From Fragum whitleyi (taxonomy: Eukaryota; Mollusca; Bivalvia; Cardiida; Cardiidae): a stretch of 64,000 nucleotides of DNA. The first letter of the stretch is position 1; every line of letters starts with the position of its first letter. This document shows, one piece after another, positions 46,230 to 57,451 of the stretch. The DNA lies in assembly GCA_948146395.1 (NCBI GenBank), contig OX411544.1, forward strand, positions 59,015,642 through 59,079,641, given 5' to 3'. The notes beneath the pieces are model-generated. The model made no database searches and had not been told where the DNA came from. It saw only the letters and a program-made list of their open reading frames with translations. The position numbers and the translations under genes were made by a program.

Positions 46230-48079
46230 AGCTCACCTGAACACGAAGTGCTCAAGGGAGCTATTGTGATCGATCGTTGTCCGGCGTCCCTCTGTCCGTC
46301 TGTCCATCTGTCCATCACGGAGTCAACTTTTTCTTCAAACGACATCTCCTCCTAAACTTATGGGTTAAAATCAACCAAACTTGGCAGAAATAATCCTTGG
46401 GTGGTTCCTTATGAAAATTGCTCAAATGGAAAGGATCCGTGCCATATCACGGGAAAAGGGGCCTTAATGACAAATTTCTTGTTTTCACTCTAGAAGCCAC
46501 AAATATGGTCCAATCTTCATGAAACTTGGTCAGAATGTTTGTTAGGTCATGAGGATGGAGTCTATTGAAAATGGGAAGGATCCATGCCATTTCACAGAAA
46601 AAGCCGCCTTAATGACAAAGTTGTCAACATTATCTTTAAACGACATCTTCTCCTAAACTTATTGGTTAAAATCAACCAAACTTGGCAGAAATATTCCTTG
46701 GGTGGTCCCTTATGAAAATTGCTCAAATGGAAAGGATCCGTGCCATATCACGGGAAAAGGGGCCTTAATGACAAATTTCTTGTTTTCACTCTAGAAGCCA
46801 CAAATATGGTCCAATCTTCATGAAACTTGGTCAGAATGTTTGTTAGGTCATGAGGATGAAGTCTATTGAAAATGGGAAGGATCCATGCCATTTCACAGAA
46901 AAAGCCGCCTTTATGACAATTTTGTCAACAATATCTTTAAACGACATCTCCTCCTAAACTTATAGGTTAAAATCAACCAAACTTGGCAGAAATATTCCTT
47001 GGGTGGTCCCTTAAGAAAATTGCTCAAATGGAAAGATTCCGTGCCATATCACGGGTAAAGGGGCCTTAATGACAAATTTCTTGTTTTCACTCTAGAAGCC
47101 ACAAATATGGTCCAATCTTCATGAAACTTGGTCAGAATGTTTGTTAGGTCATGAGGATGAACTCATTTGAAAATGGGAAGGATCCATGCCATTTCACAGA
47201 AAAAGCCGCCTTAATGACAATTTTGTCAACAATATCTTTAAACTACATCTCCTTCTAAACTTATGGGTCAAAATCAACCAAACTTGGCAGAAATATTCCT
47301 TGGGTGGTCCCTTATGAAAATTGCTCAAATGGAAAGGATCCATGCCATATCACGGGAAAAGGGGCCTTAATGACAAATTTCTTGTTTTCACTCTAGAAGC
47401 CACAAATATGGTCCAATCTTCATGAAAGTTGGTCAGAATATTTGTTAGGTCATGAGGATGAGGTCTATTGAAAATGGGAAGGATCCATGCCATATCACGG
47501 AAAAAGGAGACTTTATGACAATTTTGTCAACAATATCTTTAAACGACATCTCTTCCTAAACTTATGGGTCAAAATCAACCAAACTTGGCAGAAATATTCC
47601 TTGGGTGGTCCCTTAAGAAAATTTCTTGTTAAGACTCTTGAAGCCACAAATATGGTCCAATTTTCATGAAACTTGGTCAGAATGTTTGTTAGGTCTTGAG
47701 GATGATGCTATATCACAGGAAAAGGCATCTTAATGACAATTTTTTTGTTTACTCTCTAGAAGCCACAAATATGGTCCAATCATCATGAAACTTTGTCAGA
47801 ATGTTTGTTATGTCATGAGGATGAACTCATTTGAAAATGGGAAGTATACGTGCCATATCACAGGAAAAGGGGCCTTAACAACAATTTTCTCGTAAGAGCT
47901 CCAAACGCCACAAATATAGTCCAATCTTCATGAAACTTGATCAAAATGTTTGCCAGGTCACAATAATGAACTCTGTTGAAAATGGGAAGGTTCATGCCAT
48001 ATCATAGGAAATGGAGTCTTAATGATAATTTACTTGAAATATCAGGTGAGCGATTTAGGGCCCTCAGGGTCCTCTTGTT
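46230..48079 (+). mobile_element. family A tandem-repeat element A1
   Basis: The 5' hairpin is AGCTCACCTGAACACGAAGT, GCTCAAGGGAGCT. A GTCCGGCGTCC run follows, then about six compound units of roughly 302 bp (two 150-bp halves with AATGGAAAGGATCCGTGCCA and CACTCTAGAAGCCACAAATA). The 3' end is CAGGTGAGCGATTTAGG, a GGGCCC-TCA-GGGTCC stem-loop and TCTTGTT. It sits between T residues inside a unit of C1, with no target duplication. Confidence 0.93.
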
Positions 48080-48391
48080 TGAGTTATTGCCCTTTGTTGT
48101 TTTTCATACTAGAATCTTGTCCGGAGTATATCTCTAAAAGTATAATAGCTAGGATCATGAAACTTCATGGGTGTATAGATCTCACCAAGGGGGAGTGCAG
48201 AGCACAAGAACCATAACTCTACCTGGCCTTTTTTTTGAGTTATTGCCCTTTGTTGTTTTTCATACTAGAATCTTGTCCGGAGTATATCTCTAAAAGTATA
48301 ATAGCTAGGATCATGAAACTTCATGGGTGTATAGATCTCACCAAGGGGGAGTGCAGTGCACAAGAACCATAACTCTACCTGGCCTATTTTT
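48080..48391 (+). repeat. two units of the C1 array between A1 and A2
   Basis: Two roughly 155-bp units in the same orientation as the array resumed at 50496, which shows that A1 and A2 are separate insertions into one array. Confidence 0.9.
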
Positions 48392-50495
48392 AGCTCACCT
48401 GAGCACGAAGTGCTCATGTGAGCTATTGTGATCACCTTTCATCCGGCGTCCGTCCGTCGGTCGTCGTCCGGCGTCCGTCAACAATTTCTTTAAACGACAT
48501 CTCCTCCTAAACTACTGGGCCAATTAACTCCAAATTTTACAGAAATGTTGCTTAGGTGGTCCCCTTCAAAAATAGCTAAAAGAATTGAAATCCATGAAAA
48601 ACTCTGGTTGCTATGGCAACAAAAGGTGAAATTTTAAGAAAATCTTAAAAATTCTTCTTCTTCTCAACCAGTAGTCCTACAGACTTAAAACTTGGCATGG
48701 ATGATCAGGTCATAGACCTGAATAAAAATAGCTAAAATTATAACTTTTGGGCCACCAGGTGGGGAGCACCAGGGGGGAGGGGGTAGTACTTTGGGTAAAT
48801 TTTGTTATCTTTAAGTGTCTTCTTCTTCTGAACCAGGAGCCCTACAGACTTGAAACTTGGCATGGAGAATCAGCATATGGACCTTGATATAAATAGCTAA
48901 AATCATGACTGTAGATTCACCAGGTGCGGAGCATCAGGGGGGGAGAGGGTAGTACTTTTGTGAAAATTTTGTAATCTTTAACCTTCTTCTTCTTCTGAAC
49001 CACAAGCCCTACAGACTTGAAACTTGGCATGGAGGACCAGCTCATAGACCTGAATAAAGATAGCTAAAATAATATCTGTTGGGCTGCCAGGTGCGGAGCA
49101 CCAGGGGGGAGGGGGTAGTACTTTTGTGAAAATTTTGTAATCTTTTACCTTCATCTTCTTCTGAACCAGGAGCCTGACAGATTTGAATATTGGCATGGAT
49201 GATCAGCATATGGACCTTTATATAAATAGCTAAAATCATTACTGTAGATTCACCAGGTGCGGAGCATCAGGGGGGAGAGGGTAGTACTTTTCTGAAAATT
49301 TTGTAATCTTTAACCTTCTTTTTCTGAACCACAAGCCCTACAGACTTGAAACTTGGCATGGAGAATAAGCTCATAGATCTTAATAAAAATAGCTAAAATA
49401 ATATCTGTTGGGCTGCCAGGTGCGGAGCACAAGGGGGGAGGGGGTAGTACTTTTGTGAAAATTTTGTAATCTTTTACCTTCATCTTCTTCTGAACCAGGA
49501 GCCTGACAGATTTGAATATTGGCATGGATGATCAGCATATGGACCTTTATATAAATAGCTAAAATCATGACTGTAGATTCACCAGGTGCGGAGCATCAGG
49601 GGGGAGAGGGTAGTACTTTTGTGAAAATTTTGTAATCTTTTACCTTCTTCTTTTTCTGAACCACAAGCCCTACAGACTTGAAACTTGGCATGGAGAATAA
49701 GCTCATAGATCTTAATAAAAATAGCTAAAATAATATCTGTTGGGCTGCCAGGTGTGGAGCACCAGGGGGGAGGGGGTAGTACTTTTGTGAAAATTTTGTA
49801 ACTTAAACCTTCATCTTCTAATGAACCAGGTGCCCTATAGACTTCAATATTGGCATGGATGATAAGCATATGGATCTTAAATAAAATAGCTAAAATCATG
49901 AATGTAGGGTCGCCAGATGCGGAGCATTAGGGGGGAGGGGGTAGTACTTTGGATCAATTTTGAAATCTTTAACCTTATTCTTCTTCTGGATCAGGAACCC
50001 TACAGACTTGAAAATTGTTATGGGTGATCAATATATTGACATTAATAAAAATAGCTAAAATCAGAACTGTTGGGTCACCAGGTGCTGAGTGTCTTGGGGA
50101 GGGGGTAGTACTTTGGATCATTTTTGAAATCTTTAAACTTCTTCTAATGAACCAAGAGTCCTACAGACTTGAAAATTGGTATGGATGATCAGCATATGGA
50201 CATTAATTGAATTAGCTAAAATCATGATTGTAGATTCACCAAGTGCAGAGCATCTTGGGGGAGGGGGAGTGCTTTATTGAGAATTTAAAATCCCTACAGC
50301 CTTTATATTTGACATGGATTATTCAACTCATTAAAGAAAACTTTAAAAGTCTCAGACTCAGCCTGTATGTCTGGCATAGATTTGCTGATCACAGACCTTC
50401 TGTGAAAATCTCTTTTTTCTGTGGTTGCATGGATATACCTAGGTAATGAAGCTTTTTTCTCAGGTGAGCGACCCAGGGCCAACGGCCCTCTTGTT
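48392..50495 (+). mobile_element. family A tandem-repeat element A2 with a different internal array
   Basis: Ends as in A1: AGCTCACCTGAGCACGAAGT, GCTCATGTGAGCT at the 5' end; CAGGTGAGCGACCCAGGGCC, AACGGCCCTCTTGTT at the 3' end, with stem GGGCC-AAC-GGCCC. The internal array (48640-50240) is of about 167-bp units: CTACAGACTTGAAACTTGGC, ATGGATGATCAGCATATGGA, AATAGCTAAAATCATGA, CACCAGGTGCGGAGCA and GGGGGAGGGGGTAGTACTTT. These units are unrelated to those of A1 and A3, so the ends are conserved while the payload differs. Confidence 0.92.
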
Positions 50496-51370
50496 TGAGT
50501 TATTGCCCTTTGTTGTTTTTCATACTAGAATCTTGTCCGGAGTATATCTCTAAAAGTATAATAGCTAGGATCATGAAACTTCATGGGTGTATAGATCTCA
50601 CCAAGGGGGAGTGCAGCGCACATGAACCATAACTCTACCTGGCCTTTTTTTTGAGTTATTGCCCTTTGTTGTTTTTCATTCTAGAATCTTGTCCGGAGTA
50701 TATCTCTAAAAGTATAATAGCTAGGATCATGAAACTTCATGGGTGTATAGATCTCACCAAAGGGGAGTGCAGTGCAAAAGAACCACAACTCTACCTTGCC
50801 TTTTTTTTTAGTTATTGCCCTTTGTTGTTTTTCATTCTAGAATCTTGTCCGGAGTATATCTCTAAAAGTATAATAGCTAGGATCATGAAACTTCATGGGT
50901 GTATAGATCTCACCAAAGGGGAGTGCAGTGCACAAGAACCACAACTCTACCTTGCCTTTTTTTTTTAGTTATTGCCCTTTGTTGTTTTTCAGACTTGAAT
51001 CTTGTCCGGAGTATATCTCTAAAAGTATAATAGTTAGGATCATGAAACTTCATGGGTGTATAGATCTCACCAAGGGGGAGTGCAGTGCATAAGAACCACA
51101 ACTCTACCTGGCCTTTTTTTTGAGTTATTGCCCTTTGTTGTTTTTCATACTAGAATCTTGTCCGGAGTATATCTCTAAAAGTATAATAGCTAGGATCATG
51201 AAACTTTATGGGTGTATAGATCTCACGAAATGGGAGTGCAGTGCACAAGAACCATAACTCTACCTGGCCTATTTTTTGAGTTATTGCCCTTTGTTGTTTT
51301 TCATACTAGAATCTTGTCCGGAGTATATCTCTAAAAGTATAATAGCTAGGATAATGAAACTTCATGCGTG
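50496..51370 (+). repeat. main tandem array of C1, about 156-bp units
   Basis: Six units, mostly over 95 percent alike, differing in T-run length and single bases. The unit CTTGTCCGGAGTATATCTCT is at a constant spacing of about 155. Confidence 0.95.
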
Positions 51371-51516
51371 CAAAAAATATTCATTCAAAATAACCTCAGT
51401 TCTATTAAAACCCCCAGTTAATACTTAGCAGTGTGACGGGCGTATCTTGTGACAATTTGGCACCTTGTTTTTTATTTATTATTCTTTCTAATTTTATTTA
51501 TTTTTTCTAACTTTTT

Positions 51517-52999
51517 ATACGCCCGTCGAAGACGGGACGTATTATGGGATCACCCGTGACGTCCGGCGTCCGGGCGTCCGGCGGCGTCCACTTCTTTGTC
51601 CGGAGCATAACTCTGTCACTTGAAGTCCGATGGACTTCAAACTTGGCAATTATATTCTTCTCATCATTGCGGAGTGCAGTGCACAAGAACCATAACTCTA
51701 CCTGGCCTATTTTTTGAGTTATTGCCCTTTGTTGTTTTTCAGACTTGAATCTTGTCCGGAGTATATCTCTAAAAGTATAATAGCTAGGATCATGAAACTT
51801 CATGGGTGTATAGATCTCACCACGGGGGAGTGCAGTGCACAAGAACCACAACTCTACCTGGCCTATTTTTTGAGTTATTGCCCTTTGTTGTTTTTCAGAC
51901 TTGAATCTTGTCCGGAGTATATCTCTTAAAGTATAAAAGCTAGGATCATGAAACTTCATAGGTGTATAGATGTCACCGAGGGGGAGTGCAGTGCACAAGA
52001 ACCTTAACTCTACAGGGCCTATTTTTTGAGTTATTGCCCTTTGTTGTTTTTCAGACTTGAATCTTGTCCGGAGTATATCTCTAAAAGTATAATAGCTAGG
52101 ATCATGAAACTTCATGGGTGTATAGATCTCACCAAGGGGGAGTGCAGTGCACAAGAACCATAACTCTACCTGGCCTATTTTTTGAGTTATTGCCCTTTGT
52201 TGTTTTTCAGACTAGAATCTTGTCGGGAGTATATCTCTAAAAGTATAATAGCTAGGATCATGAAACTTCATGGGTGTATAGATCTTACCAAGGGGGAGTG
52301 CAGTGCACAAGAACCACAACTCTACCTGACCTATTTTTTTAGTTATTGCCCTTTGTTGTTTTTCAGACTTGAATCTTGTCCGGAGTATATCTCTGAAAGT
52401 AAAGAAGCTAGGATCATGAAACTTCATGGGTGTATAGATCTCACCAAGGGGGAGTGCAGTGCACAAGAACCATAACTCTACCTGGCCTTTTTTTTGAGTT
52501 ATTGCCCTTTGTTGTTTTTCAGACTTGAATCTTGTCCGGAGTATATCTCTAAAAGTATAATAGCTAGGATCATTAAACTGCATGGGTGTATAGATCTCAC
52601 CAAGGGGGAGTGCAGTGTACAATAACCATAACTCTGTCTGGCCTATTTTTTGAGTTATTGCCCTTTGTTGTTTTTCAGACATAAATCTTGTCCGGAGTAT
52701 GTCTCTTAAAGTATAATAGCTAGGATCATGAAACTTCATGGGTGTATAGATGTCATCAAGGGGGAGTGCAGTGTACAAGAACCATAATTCTACCTGGCCT
52801 ATTTTTTGAGTTATTGCCCATTGTTGTTTTTCATACTAAAATCTTGTCCAGAGTATATCTCTAAAAGTATAATAGCTAGGATCATGAAACTTCATGGGTG
52901 CAAAAATTATTCATTCAAAATAACCTCAGTTCTATTCAAACCCCCAGTTAATACTAAGCAGTGTGACGGGCGTATCTTGTGACAATTTGGCACCTTGTT
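51517..52999 (+). mobile_element. family C tandem-repeat element C2, complete
   Basis: 5' hairpin ATACGCCCGTC-GAA-GACGGGACGTAT; GGCGTCCGGGCGTCCGGCGG; then eight units of about 155 bp; then ATTCATTCAAAATAACCTCA, the inverse arm GTGTGACGGGCGTATCTTGT and GGCACCTTGTT. It is an uninterrupted reference for C1. A 215-codon open frame on the - strand runs through several units only because the unit length is nearly a multiple of three. Confidence 0.95.
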
Positions 53000-53015
53000 G
53001 TTTTATTTTTTTATT

Positions 53016-54712
53016 AGCTCACCTGAGCACGAAGTGCTCAAGGTGAGCTTTTGTGGTCGAGTGATGTCCGTCGTCCGTCGTCCGTCGTGTGTCGTGTGTC
53101 GTCCGTTGTCAACTTTTACCTTGTAGACACTCTAGAGGCCACATTTTTTGCCTGATCAACCTGAAATTTGGTCAGAATGATTGTCTTGATGAAATCTCGG
53201 ACAAGTTCGAAATTGGGTCAAGTGGGGTCAAAAATGAGGTCACAGGGTCAAATCTTAGAAAAACCTTGTAGACACTCTAGAGGCCACATTTTTTGCCTGA
53301 TCGACCTGAAATTTGGTCAGAATGATTGTCTTGGTGAAATCTCGGTCAAGTTCGAAATTGGGTCAAGTGGGGTCAAAAATGAGGTCACAGGGTCAAATCT
53401 TAGAAAAACCTTGTAGACACTCTAGAGGCCACATTTTTTGCCTGATCAACCTAAAATTTGGTCAGAATGATTATCTTGATAAAATCTCGGTCAAGTTCAA
53501 AATTGGGTCAAGTGGGGTCAAAAATAAGGTCATAGGGTCAAATCTTAGAAAAACCTTGTAGACACTCTAGAAGCCTTTTTTTTAGCCCAATCAACCTGAC
53601 ATTTGGTCAGAATGATTGTCTTGATGAAATCTCGGTCAAGCTCAAAATTGGGTCAAGTGGGGTCAAAAATGAGGTCACAGGGTCAAATCTTAGAAAAACC
53701 TTGTAGACACTCTAGAAGCCATATTTTTTGCCCAATCAACCTAAGATTTGGTCAGAATGATTGTCTTGATGAAAACTCGGACAAGTTTGATATTGGGTCA
53801 AGTGGGGTCAAAAATGAGGTCACAGGGTCAAATCTTAGAAATACCTTGTAGACACTCTAGAGGCCATATTTTTTGCCCAATCAAATTGAAATTCGGTCAG
53901 AATGATCATCTTGATGAAATTTCAAACAAGTTTGAAATTGGGTCAAGTGAGGTCAAAAATGAGGTCATGGGGTCAAATCTTAGAAATACTTTGTAGACAC
54001 TCTAGAAGCCATATTTTTTGCCCAATCAACCTGAAATTTGGTCAGAATGATCATCTTGATAAAATCTCGGTCAAGTTCAGAATTGGGTCAAGTGGGGTCA
54101 AAAATGAGGTCACAGGGTCAAATTTTAGAAAAACCTTGTAGACACTCTAGAAGCCATATTTTTTGCCCAATCAACCTAAAATTTGGTCAGAATGATTTTT
54201 TTGATGAAATCTCGGACAATTTCCAAATTGGGTCAAGTGGGGTCAAAAAATAAGGTCACGAGGTCAAATCTTACAAAAACCTTGTAGACACTCTAGAAGC
54301 CACATTTTTTGCCTAATCAACCTGAAATTTGGTCAGAATGATTATCTAGATGAAAGCTCGGTCAAGTTCAAAATTGGGTCAAGTGGGGTCAAAAATGAGG
54401 TCACGGGGTCAAATTTTAGAAAAACCTTGTAGACACTCTAAAAGCCAAATTTTTTGCCTGATCAACCTGAAAATTGGTCAGAATGATTGTCTTGATGAAA
54501 TCTAGGTCAAGTTTGAAATTGGGTCAAGTGGGGTCAAAAATGAGGTCACAGGGTCAAATATTAGAAAAACCTTGTAAGCAGTTTAGAGGCATATTTTTTG
54601 CCCAATCGACCTGAAATTTGGTAAGAATTCTTCATTCTTTCTAAATCTACTATAAACAATTTTTGACAGTTCATTCAGGTGAGCGATTTAGGGCCACTAT
54701 GGCCCTCTTGTT
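53016..54712 (+). mobile_element. family A tandem-repeat element A3
   Basis: Perfect 5' hairpin AGCTCACCTGAGCA-CGAAG-TGCTCAAGGTGAGCT, then CGTCCGTCGTCCGTCGTGTG. About ten and a half 145-bp units follow from 53118 (CTTGTAGACACTCTAGAGGC, GAAATTTGGTCAGAATGATT, GGGTCAAGTGGGGTCAAAAA). The 3' end is CAGGTGAGCGATTTA, the stem GGGCCA-CTA-TGGCCC and TCTTGTT. Confidence 0.95.
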
Positions 54713-55520
54713 ACTTTTTTTTATGTTATTTATTTTTTTTAACTATTTCTTTTATTTTTTTTTTAATGAGGAAAACCTGCATCTATTCATTAGAATTACT
54801 GAACATACAGACAAGAAAGTTCATTTTTGCTAACACAGTCAACAGTAATAAACCTTAGTCTACTGTCTTACATTGAGTCCCTTTGATATGTGTGATGCTT
54901 TTGCATGTCTTTATTTTTCAAATTAAGTGTACCAAAGATGACAAATTGAAGAAATTTTCGAACACACACACACATCACTGACGGGGAAAAACAACGGGTT
55001 TTGGGGATTGAAATATATGCTTCCGAGACCTCCAACGCCTGTAAATTTCGTTATGAAGGGTGTAAAGGTTGATCATTATCCCTTTTTAACCTCGCTAATA
55101 GCTTATCATAAGCATTTACTCGATAATCGCTGCTTGTTTTTGACTGTCAAATTGGTTTACCGGCACGCGCTAATTTCCATCCACAGATTATCGGATACTG
55201 CTTCCACGATAAAAAGTCGCGCGTTGTGATTGGTTGACTTGCCAATTTAAGTCCCGCCCTTCTTCTCTACTGGCTGTAATTAGTTATGGCCTTCGCGGGT
55301 TGATTATACGCATCGGCGATCACGTGAAAGTTTGCAAATCGATCGAGAAAAGGCGTTAAATTTAGATGATTGCTGATTTGACATGTAGAGCTACAATTTT
55401 AGGGACTAGTTTAGGACAGGGCGATGGAAAAAAGGGCAGGGCGCCGATTTTCGAGGGCAGGGCAGGGCGGGGCGCCCTTCTGAAAGGGCCTAGCTGGAGC
55501 ACTGCTACTGGAGAGTTATT

Positions 55521-57198
55521 AGTCCCCCACCGGTTACCGGTTGGGGGACTATAGGTTTGCTCGATTCCGTCTGTCTGTCCGTCCGTCCGTCCGTCCGTCC
55601 GTCTGTCCGTCAGTCCGTCTGTCCGTCTGTCCGTCACGCTTTTGTCCGGGCTATATCTTCTAAACCATATGTGCTAGCAACTTCAAACTTGGTACACTTA
55701 TAGATCTCATTGAGGAGGAGTGTCATGTTCAAGAACCGCTACTCTGCCACACCCACTTTTTGAGTTATTGCCCTTTGATGATTTTACCCTTACATTCTTG
55801 TCCGGAACATATCTCCTAAACCATATGTGCTAGCAACTTCAAACTTGGTACACTTAAAGATCTCATTGAGGAGGAGTGTCATGTTCAAGAACCGTTACTC
55901 TGCCATGCCCACTTTTTGAGTTATTGCCCTTTGTTGTTTTTACCCTTACATTCTTGTCCGGAACATATCTCCTAAACTATGTGTGCTAGCAACTTCAAAC
56001 TTTGTACACTTATAGATCTCATTGAGGAGAAGTGTCATGTTCAAGAACCATTACTCTGCCACGCCCACTTTTTGAGTTATTGCCCCTTGTTGTTTTTACC
56101 CTTACATTCTTGTCCGGATCATATCTCCTAAACTATAAGTGCTAGCAACTTCAAACTTTGTACACTTATAGATCTCATTGAGGAGAAGTGTCATGTTCAA
56201 GAACTGTTACTCTGCCGCTCCCACTTTTTGAGTTATTGCCCTTTGTTGTTTTTACCCTTACATTCTTGTCCGGAACATATCTCCTAAACTATGTGTGCTA
56301 GCAACTTCAAACTTTGTACACTTATAGATCTCATTGAGGTGAAGTGTCATGTTCAAGATCCATAACTCTGCCAGGCCCACTTTTTGAGTTATTGCCCTTT
56401 GTTGTTTTAACCCTTACATTCTTGTCCGGATCATATCTCCTAAACTATAAGTGCTAGCAACTTCAAACTTTGTACACTTATAGATCTCATTGAGGAGAAG
56501 TGTCATGTTCAAGATCCATAACTCTGCCACGCCAACTTTTTGAGTTATTGCCCTTTGTTGTTTTTACCCTTACATTCTTGTCTGGATCATATCTCCTAAA
56601 CTATGTGTGCTAGCAACTTCAAACTTTGTACACTTATAGATCTCATTGAGGCAAAGTGTCATGTTCAAGATCCATAACTCAGCCACACCCACTTTTTGAG
56701 TTATTGCCCTTTGTTGTCTTTAGCCTTACATTCTTGTCTGGATCATATCTCCTAAACTATAAGTGCTAGCAACTTCAAACTTTGTACACGTATAGCTTTT
56801 ATTGAGGACAAGTGTCATGTACAAGAACTAATATTCTGCCAGGCCCACTTTTTGAGTTATTGCCCTTTGTTGTTTTTACCCTTACATTTATGTCCGGATC
56901 ATATCTCCTAAACCATAAGTGCTAGCAACTTCAAACTTTGTACACTGATAGATCTTATCGAGGACAAGTGTCATGTACAAGAACTGTTCCTCTGCCATGT
57001 CTACTTTTTGAGTTATTGCCCTTTGTTGTTTTTAGTCTTACATTCTTGTCCGGATCATATCTCCTAAACTATAAGTGCTAGCAACTTTAAACTTTTACAG
57101 TTATAGATCTAGTAAGTAGGAGATATATTATAAGAGAGGATTTTTGGTTATCCGGTGGGGGACTCCTGTATTGCATGGCAATACGATATGCACTTGTT
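55521..57198 (+). mobile_element. family G tandem-repeat element, complete, empty site known
   Basis: The 5' hairpin AGTCCCCCACCGGT-T-ACCGGTTGGGGGACT is perfect over 14 bp. It is followed by (GTCC)n and about ten 155-bp units (TGCTAGCAACTTCAAACTTT, AGATCTCATTGAGGAG, TTTTTGAGTTATTGCCCTTT). The 3' end is CCGGTGGGGGACT, which repeats the arm in inverse, then the stem GTATTGC-ATG-GCAATAC and CACTTGTT. Host GAGAGTTATT on the left and TCCCTTTG on the right join to the empty sequence at 57534-57549 with no duplication. Confidence 0.95.
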
Positions 57199-57451
57199 TC
57201 CCTTTGTTGTTTTCAATTAATAAAATAGTCATTCATTTTCCATGAGTATGCCATAACCAAATAGGGTCCCAAGGATTCAATAGAAAGGGTCACAGAGGTC
57301 CTTACTCAGAACTTGGGAGTTCCCGTGTTTTAGTTCTCCTCATATTTATGCCCCCCTTTGAAGAAGTGGGAGTAAATTGCTTTGCACTTGTTGGTCTGTC
57401 CCATAGACCTTTTCTCATCCAGAGTACAAAAAATATGCAAGCTAGAATGAT
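57197..57451 (+). repeat. 345-bp direct repeat, first copy (3' portion)
   Basis: TTTCCCTTTGTTGTTTTCAA to AAGCTAGAATGA recurs at 57542-57796 with only a few differences. The unit contains TTATGCCCCCCTTTGAAGAA, GTGGGAG, the hairpin start of another tandem-repeat element family. The 5' part of this copy is displaced to 45646-45715 by elements D2 and G. Confidence 0.92.

Larger units (their letters stand above)
46039..51469 (+). mobile_element. family C tandem-repeat element C1, with A1 and A2 inserted
   Basis: The 5' end is the hairpin ATACGCCGGTC-GAA-GACGGGACGTAT, then a GGCGTCC-rich stretch. The array unit is about 156 bp (TTGAGTTATTGCCCTTTGTT, CTTGTCCGGAGTATATCTCT, GATCATGAAACTTCATGGGT, GGGGGAGTGCAGTGCACAAG) and is repeated until about 51370. 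The 3' end is GTGTGACGGGCGTAT, repeating the 5' arm in inverse, then GGCACCTTGTT. Own DNA is about 1.5 kb. Frames seen across the array are artefacts of a unit divisible by three. Confidence 0.92.
45716..55504 (+). mobile_element. hAT-like element D2 with both ends, carrying four nested elements
   Basis: Terminal inverted repeats CAGTGCTCCAGCTAGG (45716) and CCTAGCTGGAGCACTG (ends 55504). The target duplication CTACT is at 45711-45715 and 55505-55509. D2's own DNA is 45716-46038, 51470-51516, 53000-53015 and 54713-55504, about 1.2 kb. Elements C1 (with A1 and A2 inside), C2 and A3 occupy the rest, all within a T-rich internal tract. A CAGTG start with a 5-bp duplication fits a subset of the hAT superfamily that makes 5-bp duplications. 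There is no transposase. Confidence 0.93.

Noticed and set aside
48978..49899. Repeated minus-strand frames with LAIFIK/QVCRACGSE blocks
   Set aside because: These are the 167-bp units of A2 read backwards.
51507..52778. Two long minus-strand open frames (215 and 188 codons) with repeated peptide blocks
   Set aside because: They run across the roughly 155-bp satellite units of C2; the period is close to a multiple of three, which keeps frames open by chance.
53089..54253. Series of overlapping 82-codon frames
   Set aside because: They are spaced exactly 145 bp apart and shift frame each unit; a property of the A3 array, not genes.
46230..54712. CRISPR array
   Set aside because: Repeats are 145 bp or longer, adjacent without spacers, and the genome is eukaryotic.
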